Assembly: GCF_030269365.1 (NCBI RefSeq) | Contig: NZ_BSTF01000007.1 | Span: forward strand, 310,001-374,000 | Direction of reading: 5' to 3' | DNA from: Lentzea sp. NBRC 102530 | Lineage (GTDB): Bacteria > Actinomycetota > Actinomycetes > Mycobacteriales > Pseudonocardiaceae | DNA length: 64,000 bases | Shown here: positions 14,998-23,749 of the stretch, one piece after another | Layout of the letters: every line of letters starts with the position of its first letter | Numbering within the stretch: position 1 is the stretch's first letter | The notes under the pieces: generated by a model | Told to the model about the DNA's origin: nothing | Databases searched by the model: none | The model's input: the letters and a program-made list of their open reading frames with translations, nothing else | Made by a program: the position numbers and the translations under genes

Positions 14998-15906
14998 TTG
15001 TCCCGAAAACTCAGCGCGCCGGCCGTCGCGGCCGGCCTCGTCGCCGCGGTGCTCGCGGTGGCGACCCAGTCGGCCCAGGCCGACGACTACGTGAGCCACC
15101 ACGAGTTCCAGGCGAACTGCTCCTTCGCCACGGACCGCCCGGACGACCCGATCGTCTTCCCCGGCCTGCCGGGCGCGTCGCACCTGCACACCTTCCTCGG
15201 CAACAACTCCATCGACGCCAACAGCACCAACGACTCGCTGCGGCAGGGCAGCACCAACTGCATCACCCCCGACGACAGGTCGGCGTACTGGTTCCCGTCG
15301 GTGCTCAACGGCGACCAGGTCGTGCGCCCGACCGGCAACCAGGTCGTCTACTACAAGTCGGGAATTCTGAAGTACCAGGAGGTTCAGCCGTTCCCGCCGG
15401 GCATGCGGTTCGTGGTCGGCAGCCCCACCTCGACGCTCGAGCAGTTCCGCGACCACCCCGGCGCGGTCGAGGGCTTCGAGTGCGGCGACAGCTTCCACAA
15501 CTGGGACATCCCGTCCTGGTGCGCCCCCGGCAGCCAGCTCAACGTCCGCTTCCAGGCGCCGAGCTGCTGGAACGGCCGTGACCTCGACTCGGCGGACCAC
15601 AGGTCCCACATGGCCTACCCGGACCGCGCGACGCTCGTCTGCCCGCCGTCGCACCCCGTGGCGGTGCCGATGATCGAGTTCAAGATGGCGTTCCCGGTCT
15701 CCGGGGACATGTCACGGGTGAGGTTGTCGAGCGGCCGCGGCTACACCTGGCACTACGACTTCATGAACGCCTGGGACGCACCCACCCAGGCCGCGCTCGT
15801 CCGGCACTGCATCAACGGTGGACTGCAGTGCGATCCCCGTGGTTACGACCAGTACAAGCCCCACCGGGGCGCGGCGCTCGGACCGGACTACCGCCTGCCG
15901 CGGTGA
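14998..15906 (+). CDS. Secreted DUF1996 protein
   Basis: 302 residues. The start is a TTG at 14998, chosen because a perfect AGGAGG lies 7 bases upstream (14985-14990) and the signal peptide then begins at LSRKLSAPAV and ends near TQSAQA-DD. The mature protein matches DUF1996: HHEFQANCSF at its N-terminus, PGASHLHTFLGN, the FECGDS...NWDIPS block, SCWNGRDLDSADHRSHMAYP and the final tract with conserved Cys. DUF1996 proteins are secreted and often occur with polysaccharide-degrading enzymes in actinomycetes and fungi; the reaction is not established. Operator control places it in the sugar regulon. Confidence 0.88.
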   Translation: MSRKLSAPAVAAGLVAAVLAVATQSAQADDYVSHHEFQANCSFATDRPDDPIVFPGLPGASHLHTFLGNNSIDANSTNDSLRQGSTNCITPDDRSAYWFPSVLNGDQVVRPTGNQVVYYKSGILKYQEVQPFPPGMRFVVGSPTSTLEQFRDHPGAVEGFECGDSFHNWDIPSWCAPGSQLNVRFQAPSCWNGRDLDSADHRSHMAYPDRATLVCPPSHPVAVPMIEFKMAFPVSGDMSRVRLSSGRGYTWHYDFMNAWDAPTQAALVRHCINGGLQCDPRGYDQYKPHRGAALGPDYRLPR

Positions 15907-16649
15907 TCCTCCGGCGCTGACAACGTGGTTCCCCGCACGAACTCGCACGCGATGAGCTCGTGAGGACGCTTCTGAGGCAGGCGGGCCAGCAGGTACACGG
16001 CCCGCCTGCCCGTTTCCCACCTCGGCACGCGCAGTCCGGTGAGGCCCAGCAGGTCGGTCTCCGGCACGTCGAGCGCCAGCACCGAGAGTTCTCCGGGAAC
16101 CGACATGCCCCGGCTGCGCGCCGCACGGACGAGTGCGGAGGCGTCGTCGGGGTGTTCCGCTATCACGGCCGTCACGCCGATGCGCACGAGCTGGTCCAGC
16201 CAGACGGCCGGCGCGTGCATCCCCCTGACGTTCATGGCTTCCGCCGCCGCACGGAAACCGTGCAGGCGTTCGGCGGAGGCGGTGCCGCCGGGCAGTCCGA
16301 TGTAGACGATCTGCCGATGGCCGAGAGCCGCGGTGCGCGCGACGAGATCGCGCACGCCCGCGGCGTAGTCGACGTCCACGTAAGGAATCTGTCTGGACGT
16401 GCTGTCCCGTCTGCCGATCGACACGAACGGGATCGCGTGGTCGGCGAGGCAGGCCAGGTCGTGCTCGTCGGCGGTGCGGTCGAGCAGGACGCAGCCGCTC
16501 AGGGCCACTCCCCTCGTGTCCACGAAGTCGAGATCGGCGCACAGGAGCAGGCCGCTGCCCGCCCGGTGCGCCGCGTGCCCGATGCCCGCCAGAGCGGGCG
16601 TGCTCTCACCGGGAAGGGAGTCCCGGGAGAGCACGCCGATCAGGCTCAC
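15888..16649 (-). CDS. LacI-type ligand-binding domain protein lacking the DNA-binding domain
   Basis: 253 residues. The whole length corresponds to the periplasmic-binding-protein-like core of LacI-family repressors (SLIGVLSRDSLPG start, YVDVDYAAGVRDLVARTAALGH, RLHGFRAAAE, SVLALDVPETDLLGLTGLRVPRWETGRRAV). The N-terminal helix-turn-helix (about 60 residues) is absent. The GTG start overlaps the upstream gene stop by 4 bases (GTGA), so there is no room for an HTH segment and no sign of recent breakage. It may be a sugar-sensing partner that modulates the full LacI protein encoded at 18952, or a remnant. The 3' end overlaps the DUF1996 gene by 19 bases. Confidence 0.82.
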   Translation of the reverse strand: MSLIGVLSRDSLPGESTPALAGIGHAAHRAGSGLLLCADLDFVDTRGVALSGCVLLDRTADEHDLACLADHAIPFVSIGRRDSTSRQIPYVDVDYAAGVRDLVARTAALGHRQIVYIGLPGGTASAERLHGFRAAAEAMNVRGMHAPAVWLDQLVRIGVTAVIAEHPDDASALVRAARSRGMSVPGELSVLALDVPETDLLGLTGLRVPRWETGRRAVYLLARLPQKRPHELIACEFVRGTTLSAPEDHRGRR

Positions 16650-18841
16650 GGATAGGTCACCAGGTAACGGACCTGGGTGGCGAGGTTCGCTTCACCGCCG
16701 ATGCCGTTGATGACGTTGGCGATCGTGCCCACGCCGCCGAGCGACACGGTGACCAGGTGCGTGAAGCGCACACCGGGCCGGTTCGGTGCCTCGAAGCCGT
16801 TGTCCGTGACGATGCTCGGGTCGGCCTGGTTGAAGGCGTACACGCCGACGCCGAACGCCTCGTGCGTGGTCACGGTGTCGGCCACCTTGTAGCCGGCCCA
16901 GCCGCGCTTGGAGCCGTTCATCCACGCGGCCTGGTTCGGCGGGTCGTACGGCAGTTCGTTCTGGTACAGGTAGACCTTGCCACCGTTGGCGTTCCACACC
17001 AGGTTGTGCTGCTGGTAGTGCTCCACGAACAAACCGTACGCGATCACGTTGTCGCCGTTGACGACGACTCCGTTCTGGCCCGGGTTCGCGGTCCAGCTGA
17101 CGCCTTCACCGTGGTCGGCGCGCCACACCCAGGTGTGGTCGATGATCGTGTTGCGGCTGTTGACGCGGAGGCTCGTCGTCGCCTTGCCGGCCTGCGACCC
17201 GCCGACGCGCAGGTACACGTCGTGCATCGACGTCGGGTTCGCCGCGTGGTCGGTGGTGGTCGAGTCGCCGATCTCCAGCAGCACCGGGGAGTTCTGCACG
17301 CCCGCGTCGACGAGGAAGCCCGCGAGCTTCACACCGTCCACATCGGACGTCGTGAGCGCCGCCTTGCCGGTGGTCGGCGTCAGGGTCGCGAGGCCGAGGC
17401 CCAGCACGACGGTGTTCGGGCGGGTGACCCGGATCGTGTCGTCGAGCTGGTGGATGCCCGGCGTGAGCAGGAGGTGCTTGCCCTGCTGGAGAGCCGCGTT
17501 GATGGTCGCGGCCGGGGTGCCGGGCTTGACGATGAAGAAGTCCGCGAGCGACAGGGAGCTGCCGGGGTTGCCGTTCTCCCAGCTGGTGCCGCGCGAGTTC
17601 TGCCGCAGTGCCGGGACGAACACCCGGTACTCACCGTCGTTGGTGAAGTAGAGGTAGGGCTTCTCGCGGGTGACCGGCGAGGTGTCGACGGTGGTGTGCG
17701 ACGGGTTCGGGAAGTTGTCGGGCGGCGCGCCCTGCGTGCCCGCGAACACCATGTTCCAGACCGAACCCGACCAGCCACCGGCGAGGTTGCTGTTGCGGGT
17801 GAGGAACTGCTGCTGCGAACCCGAGATGACGGTGCCGTCGATCTTGCTGTCCACGATCAGGCCGCCGCTGGCCCAGCCGTCGTACCCGTTCCACAGGTGC
17901 TGCTGGCCGCGCAGGTGCATCCGGCGGTAGGCCGTCGCCTGCGAGACCGCCCAGCGCTCGATCTGGTTCGCCGGCAGCGTGACGGACAGGTTCTCCGCTC
18001 CGCGCCAGAAGTTCTGGGTGGCGTTGCCGAGGTTGTTGGGGTCGTTGCCCTGCTGGAGCCAGTCGGCCTCGACGCGGATGTGGCCGTTGATGTTCACGTC
18101 GTCCGGCATCAGGCCCAGGCCGGCGATCTGCGTGTAGAAGCGCAGGTTGACGTCGGCGTTGTAGGTGCCGGGCTTGAACAGCACGGCGTGTCGCTGCGGG
18201 CCGAACTGGTTCGTCTTCATCTGCGCGGAGATCGCGTCGAGGCGGGCCTGCATGTCCGACTGCGACGAGCCCGGGCCGTAGACGTACACGTTCGGACCGA
18301 AGTCCGGGTTGCGCGGGTCGGTCGGCGTGACGCCGGGGACGTCCGGGGTCGTGGCGAAGACTCCCAGCTCCCACAACGAGTAGCCGTAGCCGGTACCGCG
18401 CTGCGTGCCGAACACCCTCAGGTACCGGCCGGAGCCGGTGACGTCGAGCGACTGGTTGCCGCCCGTGCTCGTGGTCGTGGAGTAGACGTCGCGCCACGAG
18501 TTCGCGGCGGCCGTGTCGGACACCTGGACCTGGAACGCCTTGCCGTGCGCCGTTTCCCAGTTCAGGGAGACGCGGCAGACCTGCTGGGTGGAGCCGAGGT
18601 CGACCTGGAGCCACTGCGGGTCGGCGAACTGCGAGGACCAGCGCGTTCCGGCGTTGCCGTCGACCGCGGCCGACGCCGGGGTGCCACCGTTCTCGGTCGA
18701 GGACGCGGTGGCGGTCTTGTTGAGGGCTATGTTGGTGGTGCCGCACGCGGCGGCGCCGGCCGGGAAACTGATGCTTGCCGTGGTCACGAGACACAAGGCG
18801 GCGGCCGCGAGACCGGCCACCCTGGACAGGGGAGAGCTCAT
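16646..18841 (-). CDS. Secreted right-handed beta-helix protein with F5/8C domain
   Basis: 731 residues from the ATG at 18841. Signal peptide (about 1-30, ending GAAA), F5/8C domain (about 35-165), then a long region with the repetitive turns of a pectate-lyase-like beta-helix (for example VLFKPGTYNADVNLRFYTQIAGLGLMP, VLGLGLATLTPTTGKAALTTSDVDGVKLAGFLVD, RNTIIDHTWVWRADHGEGV). Homologues in streptomycetes are usually named only F5/8C-domain protein. It is likely to be a polysaccharide-acting enzyme, but I cannot assign a family or catalytic residues. A LacI-type operator lies 64 bases upstream. It is coupled to the truncated LacI-like gene downstream. Confidence 0.82.
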   Translation of the reverse strand: MSSPLSRVAGLAAAALCLVTTASISFPAGAAACGTTNIALNKTATASSTENGGTPASAAVDGNAGTRWSSQFADPQWLQVDLGSTQQVCRVSLNWETAHGKAFQVQVSDTAAANSWRDVYSTTTSTGGNQSLDVTGSGRYLRVFGTQRGTGYGYSLWELGVFATTPDVPGVTPTDPRNPDFGPNVYVYGPGSSQSDMQARLDAISAQMKTNQFGPQRHAVLFKPGTYNADVNLRFYTQIAGLGLMPDDVNINGHIRVEADWLQQGNDPNNLGNATQNFWRGAENLSVTLPANQIERWAVSQATAYRRMHLRGQQHLWNGYDGWASGGLIVDSKIDGTVISGSQQQFLTRNSNLAGGWSGSVWNMVFAGTQGAPPDNFPNPSHTTVDTSPVTREKPYLYFTNDGEYRVFVPALRQNSRGTSWENGNPGSSLSLADFFIVKPGTPAATINAALQQGKHLLLTPGIHQLDDTIRVTRPNTVVLGLGLATLTPTTGKAALTTSDVDGVKLAGFLVDAGVQNSPVLLEIGDSTTTDHAANPTSMHDVYLRVGGSQAGKATTSLRVNSRNTIIDHTWVWRADHGEGVSWTANPGQNGVVVNGDNVIAYGLFVEHYQQHNLVWNANGGKVYLYQNELPYDPPNQAAWMNGSKRGWAGYKVADTVTTHEAFGVGVYAFNQADPSIVTDNGFEAPNRPGVRFTHLVTVSLGGVGTIANVINGIGGEANLATQVRYLVTYP

Positions 18842-18904
18842 GAGCCTGCCTGACACCTTTGGGGCGAGTGAGCCCGAACGGTGACGCCCGTGGCACCGGG
18901 CGTC

Positions 18905-18920
18905 GGGAGAGCGCTCTCCC
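18905..18920. promoter_or_regulatory. LacI-type operator upstream of the beta-helix gene
   Basis: GGGAGAGCGCTCTCCC, identical to the copies at 14850 and 14950. It lies between the LacI gene stop (18952) and the beta-helix gene start (18841), so it can separate control of the downstream secreted enzyme from the LacI gene itself. Confidence 0.85.
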
Positions 18921-18951
18921 GCAGATTAACGCGCGATGACGGACAGGTCAA

Positions 18952-19965
18952 TCACGCGGACCCCCTCAGTACGAGTTCCGGTTCAAAAATGATGGACCGG
19001 GGGCGCGCCTCCGGGTCGTCCAGGGTCGTGAGCAGCACTTCCGCCATCTTGGCCGCCATCTGCTCGACGGGCTGGCGGATCGTGGTGAGCGGCGGGCGGC
19101 AGGACGTGGCGGGCGCGCTGTCGTCGAAACCGACCACGGCGACGTCCCCGGGAACGTGCTTTCCCGCAGCTTGGAGCACCTCCACGGCTCCCTGGGCCAT
19201 CAGGTCGTTGGCCGCGAACACACCGTCGACGTCCGGGTGCTCGACGAGCAGCCGCGCCATCGCCCGCGCGCCGCTGCCCGCCGTGAACCCGCCCTCGACC
19301 GCCGGGACGTACGGAAAACCGTTGCGCGCCATGGCATCCCGGAACCCGGTGAGCCGGTCCTGACTGGCGGGCACGTCGAGCGGCCCGGAGATCGCGGCGA
19401 CCCTGGTGCGTCCGATCGCGACCAGCCTCGTCGCTGCCAGCCGTCCGCCCGCCTGGTGGTCGAGGTCGACGAAGCTGACCGGCAACGGCCTGCCGGGCCG
19501 CGCGTAGAGCACCGCGGGCACGCCGGCCTCCAGCAACCGATCGGGCAACGGCTCGGCGGCGTGGGTGGTGACCAGCAACGCCCCGTCCGTGCTGCCCTGC
19601 TTGAGAAACTCGACGACCTCGGTGCGCGCCTTGTCGGTGTCCGCGAGCATCAGCACCGGGTGCACGCTGTGGCCGCGCAGGAAGTCGACCACCCCGGCCG
19701 TCACCCGCCCGAAGAACGGGTCCACGAACACGTCCGACCCGCCACCGGCTCCGGAGATGATCAGCGCCACCGTCCCGGTCCGGCGCGTGACGAGCGACCT
19801 CGCCGCGTGGTTGGGCGTGTACCCGGTCTGCTCGATGGCGTCGCGCACCGTCTCCTGCAACGACGGGTCGACGTTGCGCGTGCCGTTGACGACGCGGCTG
19901 ACCGTCGCCCGGGACACCCCGGCGACCCGCGCGACGTCCTCCAGCGTCGGGATCCCCCTGATCAT
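18952..19965 (-). CDS. LacI-family transcriptional repressor
   Basis: 337 residues, full length for the family. Residues 5-55 form the LacI helix-turn-helix (PTLEDVARVAGVSRATVSRVVNG...) with the hinge helix SLVTRRTGTVALI. The core carries the sugar-binding fold (FVDLDHQAGGRLAATRLVAIG, DGVFAANDLMAQGAVEVL, VVGFDDSAPATSCRPPLTTIRQP). It starts 4 bases after the beta-glucosidase stop, in the same operon, so it is likely controlled by the operator at 22406. It is the best candidate to bind all four GAGAGCGCTCTC palindromes in the window. Confidence 0.93.
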   Translation of the reverse strand: MIRGIPTLEDVARVAGVSRATVSRVVNGTRNVDPSLQETVRDAIEQTGYTPNHAARSLVTRRTGTVALIISGAGGGSDVFVDPFFGRVTAGVVDFLRGHSVHPVLMLADTDKARTEVVEFLKQGSTDGALLVTTHAAEPLPDRLLEAGVPAVLYARPGRPLPVSFVDLDHQAGGRLAATRLVAIGRTRVAAISGPLDVPASQDRLTGFRDAMARNGFPYVPAVEGGFTAGSGARAMARLLVEHPDVDGVFAANDLMAQGAVEVLQAAGKHVPGDVAVVGFDDSAPATSCRPPLTTIRQPVEQMAAKMAEVLLTTLDDPEARPRSIIFEPELVLRGSA

Positions 19966-19969
19966 CCGC

Positions 19970-22396
19970 TTACCGCGGCCTCAAGACGTGCCTGGCCGCG
20001 AGGCGAACACGGGTGGTCCCGGCGTCGGGTCCGATGTGGACGGTGAACCCGCCCGACTCGGTGCACCACCCGTTCTCCCAGTGCCGCGTGGCCTGCGGCG
20101 AGACCTCCACCAGCACCTCGACCGCCTCCCCCGGCTCGGCGACGACCGCGGCGAAGCCTCCCAGCCACCGCGGCGGTCTCGGCACCGCGCTGTCCTCGCG
20201 GGACAGGTAGACCTGCACGACCTCCCGCCCGCGCCGCCTGCCGGTGTTGCGCAGCCGCACCCGCACCGCACCCCGCTCGGCGTGCGCCCCCAGGTAGTCC
20301 CAGGTGGTGTAGCCGAGCCCGTGCCCGAACCAGTACGCGGGCTCCACGTCGTGCGCCGTCCACGCCCGGTACCCGATGTCCAGGCCCTCGCCGTACACGA
20401 GCTCCTGGTTCCGCGGCAGGAAGTCCGCGACCGGCACGTCCTCCTCCCGCACGGGCCACGTGGTGGGCAGTCGCCCGCCGGGTTCGCGCTCACCGAACAG
20501 CACGTCCGCGAGCCCGTTCCCACCCTCCTGCCCCGGGAACCAGGTGAGCAGCACAGCGGCGGTGTCGCCGCGCCACGGCAACAGCACCGGGCCTCCCGAG
20601 TTCACCACGACGATCGTGTTCGGATTCGCCAGGCACACGGCCGTGACCAGCGCGTCCTGCTCCCCCGGCAGCTCCAGGGTGGTCCGGTCGCGGCCCTCGC
20701 CCTCGATCGCGTCCGTGGTGCTGACGACGACGATCGCGACGTCGCTCCTGCTCGCCGCTCCTACCGCCGCCCCGAACTCCCGGTCGGCGTCGGGCCTCGG
20801 CGGGTCGGCGGCGAGCAACGAGGCCATCCCGCTGTCCTCGCCCAGCTCGCGCCTCGCCACCAGCTCGACCTCGGTGTTGTCCGTGAGCTGGACCTCGACC
20901 TCGCGGTGGGGCGGGCGGAGGTGCTTCACGGCGGGGTCGTCGGTGTCCACCGGCTGCACCTCGTCGAGCACCCTGGTGCCGTCCACGTCCAGGGTCAGCC
21001 GGCCGTAGCCCGCGACCGCCAGCCGCCACGGACCGGTCCCGGTGACGTGCAGGGTGGTGCTGATCTCCAGGACCCGCGCTCCCGGTACCTCCTCGGTTTC
21101 GAGGATGCGGCCGGTGAGGCGGTGCTCGCGGAAGAGCTCCTCGTCGTTCTCGCCGAGCACGCGCACGAGGACGGGTGCGCGGACCGGGGTCGGCTGGTCG
21201 TCGATGCGGACGCCGGGGGCGTGCACCACTTCGGCTCGGGGGAGGAGGGCGTCGAGCAGGGAGTTCTCGGCGGAGGGGTAGAGGCCGGAGCTGCCGCCGC
21301 CCTGGACGCGCGGGACGGCGGCGCCGGGACCGATCAGGGCGATGGTGCGGCCGGGGTGCAGGGGCAGGATTCCGTTGTTGCGCAGGAGGACCGTGCTCGC
21401 GGCCACCGCTTCACGCAGCAGCTCCACGTCGGACGCCTCAGGTGACACGTCACCAGCAAAGACGACCTCCCCGGCCTGGCCCGCCTCCGACGCGCTCTCG
21501 CCTTCCAGCGCCACTTCACCTTCCAGCGCCACTTCACCTTCCAGCGCCCCGACCCGTGCGGCCAGGCGCAACAGCCGGAGCACCTTGTCGTCGACCGCGC
21601 TCTCCGCCACCTCCCCCGCCTCGACCGCGGCCACCAGCAGGTCCCCCCACGGCCCCCAGGGTCCCGGCATCGACAGGTCCTGCCCGGAGGCCGCCGACTC
21701 CACCGTCGTCCGCACCGCACCCCAGTCCGACACCACGACCCCGTCGAACCCCCACTCGTCCTTCAGCACCTCCGTGAGCAGCGGGTTCTCCGACATCGGA
21801 TGGCCGTTGACACCGTTGTAGGCCGACATCACCGCCCACGCGCCCGCCTCCACCACCGCCTCGAACGGCGCGAGGTACAGCTCCCGCAAGGTCCGGGCGT
21901 CCACCCGGACGTCGTGGGTGAGGCGGTCGGTCTCGGTCTCGTTGGCCACGAAGTGCTTCGGTGCCGCCGCCACGCCGCGCGACTGGACGCCCTCCACGTA
22001 CGCGACGCCCAGGCGGGCGGTGAGCAGCGGGTCCTCGGAGAAGCACTCGAAGTGGCGGCCGCCGTAGGGGGTGCGGTGCAGGTTCAGGACCGGGGCGAGC
22101 AGGACGTCGACGCCCTTGCGGCGCGACTCCTCGGCCAGCAGGGCGCCCAGGCGGTGCACCAGGCCCTCGTCCCAGGTGGCGCCCAGGGCCGTCGGGGACG
22201 GCAACGCGAGCGAGGTGCGGCGTTCGTCCCAGCCGGGGCCCCGGACTCCCGCCGGGCCGTCGGAGAACGTCAGGGCGCGCAGGCCGATCGACGGTTCGGC
22301 GCAGGTGCGCCAGACGGAGCCGCCGGCCAGCAGGCGCACCTTGGCGCGCAGGTCGAGCTTGCCGACCAGCCGGACCAGCTCGTGGTCGTCGTGCAC
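19970..22396 (-). CDS. Glycoside hydrolase family 3 beta-glucosidase with PA14 insertion
   Basis: 808 residues from the GTG at 22396 (GGAGG 4 bases upstream); no signal peptide, so cytoplasmic. The GH3 N-domain shows TFSDGPAGVRG, KHFVANETETDR and the nucleophile D224 in VVVSDWGAV. The C-domain has STVLLRNNGILPL and later PGQEGGNGLADVLFGE. A PA14 domain (about residues 400-490) is inserted, as in many actinobacterial beta-glucosidases, followed by a fibronectin-like C-terminus. Just before the C-domain, residues encoded at 21503-21548 form an Ala-Leu-Glu-Gly-Glu-Val repeat. It probably hydrolyses imported beta-linked oligosaccharides to glucose. Confidence 0.92.
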   Translation of the reverse strand: MHDDHELVRLVGKLDLRAKVRLLAGGSVWRTCAEPSIGLRALTFSDGPAGVRGPGWDERRTSLALPSPTALGATWDEGLVHRLGALLAEESRRKGVDVLLAPVLNLHRTPYGGRHFECFSEDPLLTARLGVAYVEGVQSRGVAAAPKHFVANETETDRLTHDVRVDARTLRELYLAPFEAVVEAGAWAVMSAYNGVNGHPMSENPLLTEVLKDEWGFDGVVVSDWGAVRTTVESAASGQDLSMPGPWGPWGDLLVAAVEAGEVAESAVDDKVLRLLRLAARVGALEGEVALEGEVALEGESASEAGQAGEVVFAGDVSPEASDVELLREAVAASTVLLRNNGILPLHPGRTIALIGPGAAVPRVQGGGSSGLYPSAENSLLDALLPRAEVVHAPGVRIDDQPTPVRAPVLVRVLGENDEELFREHRLTGRILETEEVPGARVLEISTTLHVTGTGPWRLAVAGYGRLTLDVDGTRVLDEVQPVDTDDPAVKHLRPPHREVEVQLTDNTEVELVARRELGEDSGMASLLAADPPRPDADREFGAAVGAASRSDVAIVVVSTTDAIEGEGRDRTTLELPGEQDALVTAVCLANPNTIVVVNSGGPVLLPWRGDTAAVLLTWFPGQEGGNGLADVLFGEREPGGRLPTTWPVREEDVPVADFLPRNQELVYGEGLDIGYRAWTAHDVEPAYWFGHGLGYTTWDYLGAHAERGAVRVRLRNTGRRRGREVVQVYLSREDSAVPRPPRWLGGFAAVVAEPGEAVEVLVEVSPQATRHWENGWCTESGGFTVHIGPDAGTTRVRLAARHVLRPR
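21503..21548. repeat. 18-bp in-frame tandem repeat inside the beta-glucosidase gene
   Basis: The unit TTCCAGCGCCACTTCACC occurs at 21503-21520 and 21521-21538, with a partial third copy to 21548. Being six codons long, it keeps frame and encodes repeated ALEGEV in the linker before the GH3 C-terminal domain. Confidence 0.85.
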
Positions 22397-22405
22397 GGAA
22401 CCTCC

Positions 22406-22423
22406 TTGGAGAGCGCTCTCCAA
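22406..22423. promoter_or_regulatory. LacI-type operator upstream of the beta-glucosidase/LacI operon
   Basis: TTGGAGAGCGCTCTCCAA, an 18-bp perfect palindrome sharing the 14-bp core GGAGAGCGCTCTCC with the other three sites but with different flanks. It ends 10 bases upstream of the GTG start, right before the ribosome-binding site, so repressor binding here would block early transcription. Confidence 0.85.
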
Positions 22424-22480
22424 AGGGTCGGGGTGCCGGGCGCCGCTGTCAATGCGTCGGAAGGTCGCTTCTCGCCGGGG

Positions 22481-23662
22481 TCACCCCGGCGCACCGGTCT
22501 CCAGGAGGACGGCCAGCGGGAGGGTCGCGGCACCCACGGCGACGGCGTCCGGGCCGGTCAGAGCCAGTTCGATGCGGACCTGGCCGAACGGGTGGCGCAA
22601 CGCGTGCGAGGACGTCGCGGCGACGATCTCGTCCAGCTTCACAGCACCGAACGCGAGGCCCGCCCATCCGCCGAGGACCACGCGTTCCGGGTTGAACAGG
22701 TTCACCAGGTTCGCGATGCCCGCGCCCAGATAGCCCACCGACTCGTCCACCACCCGGCGGGCCACGGCCGAGCGCGAGGTGAGCAGTTCCTCCAAAGCGG
22801 ACTGCTCGTCCAACGACGAGTCGTCTCGTCGCACTGCCTCCCGGTAGCGGGCGAGCACGGCCGAGGCGCCGGCGTAGGCCTCCAGGCAGCCGCGGGCTCC
22901 GCACCGGCAGCGCCTGCCGCCGTACGCGATCGTCATGTGGCCCCACTCCCCCGCGTTGCTGGTCGCACCCCGGTGCACCACGCCGCCGGCCACCACCGCG
23001 ATGCCGACGCCCGACCCGACCAGCGCGATCACCGCGTGCCGGGCACCCCGGCCGGCGCCGAACCACATCTCGGCCTGCCCCTGGGTCTTCGCACCGTTCT
23101 CCACCAGCAACGGCAGCGTGACGCCCGCCGCGCGGATCATCTTCTCCAGCGGCACCGCGTCCCAGCCGATGGTCTGCGCGTGCACGACCGCCGACTCGCC
23201 CTGCTCGACCGTGCCGGGCACCCCGACGCCGACCCCGAGGACCGACGACGCCTCGACGCCCGCCAGCACCTCGTCGACCCCCGAGGCGATCAGGTCGGCG
23301 ACCAGCGCGGGCTCCAGCGCGGTCAGCAGACGGTCCACAGTGGACAGACGGGTCATGGCGAGGTCGAACAGCTCGACCTTGATCCCCGTCTCACCCACGT
23401 CAACGCCGATGACGTACCCGAACGCCGGGTTGACCCGCAGCAGCACGCGCGGTCTGCCGCCGTCGGAGTCGACCGAGCCGGCCTCCACCAGCAGGCCCTC
23501 ATCGAGCAGTTCGCCGGTGATCGTGGACGCCGTCGCCGGACTCAGCCCGGTGGCCAGGCTCAGCTGCTGACGGCTCAGCGGGCCGTCCAGGAAGAGGGCC
23601 GTCAAGAGCACCGATCGGTTCTGCCGGCGGAGGTCTCGCACGGTCGCCCGAGTACGCACCAT
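22481..23662 (-). CDS. ROK-family transcriptional regulator
   Basis: 393 residues. N-terminal winged HTH (about 10-75, RQNRSVLLTALFLDGPLSRQQLSLATGLSPATASTITGELL) followed by the ROK sugar-kinase-like domain with the ROK zinc motif CRCGARGCLE, GVDVGETGIKVELFDL and AGEWGHM. The combination is that of NagC/XylR-type repressors, which release DNA on binding a sugar or sugar phosphate. It is divergent from the ABC transporter operon at 23860, and an inverted repeat in the shared intergenic region is a likely operator. Confidence 0.92.
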   Translation of the reverse strand: MVRTRATVRDLRRQNRSVLLTALFLDGPLSRQQLSLATGLSPATASTITGELLDEGLLVEAGSVDSDGGRPRVLLRVNPAFGYVIGVDVGETGIKVELFDLAMTRLSTVDRLLTALEPALVADLIASGVDEVLAGVEASSVLGVGVGVPGTVEQGESAVVHAQTIGWDAVPLEKMIRAAGVTLPLLVENGAKTQGQAEMWFGAGRGARHAVIALVGSGVGIAVVAGGVVHRGATSNAGEWGHMTIAYGGRRCRCGARGCLEAYAGASAVLARYREAVRRDDSSLDEQSALEELLTSRSAVARRVVDESVGYLGAGIANLVNLFNPERVVLGGWAGLAFGAVKLDEIVAATSSHALRHPFGQVRIELALTGPDAVAVGAATLPLAVLLETGAPG

Positions 23663-23706
23663 GAGCGCCGAGGTTAGTTCGCGCCTAAAAATAAGCCTCG
23701 GGTCGT

Positions 23707-23738
23707 GACCTCTTCGTTATTGACTTGCCCAAGAGGTC
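23707..23738. promoter_or_regulatory. Inverted repeat, probable operator for the transporter operon
   Basis: GACCTCTT (23707-23714) and its exact complement AAGAGGTC (23731-23738) are spaced by 16 bases. The repeat straddles the TTGACT -35 box of the transporter promoter, so a bound protein would block RNA polymerase. The divergent ROK regulator is the natural candidate. Confidence 0.6.
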
Positions 23739-23749
23739 AGGCGTCTACT
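23720..23749 (+). promoter_or_regulatory. Promoter of the ABC transporter operon
   Basis: TTGACT at 23720-23725 and TCTACT at 23744-23749, 18 bases apart, fit a vegetative-sigma-type promoter. A leader of about 100 bases follows before the ATG at 23860. It overlaps the inverted repeat at 23707-23738. Confidence 0.5.

Noticed and set aside
16646-18841. Naming the beta-helix protein as a GH55 or GH87 glucanase, or an adenylyl cyclase
   Set aside because: The fold pattern suits a beta-helix, but no family-specific catalytic motif could be identified, so no enzymatic name is given.
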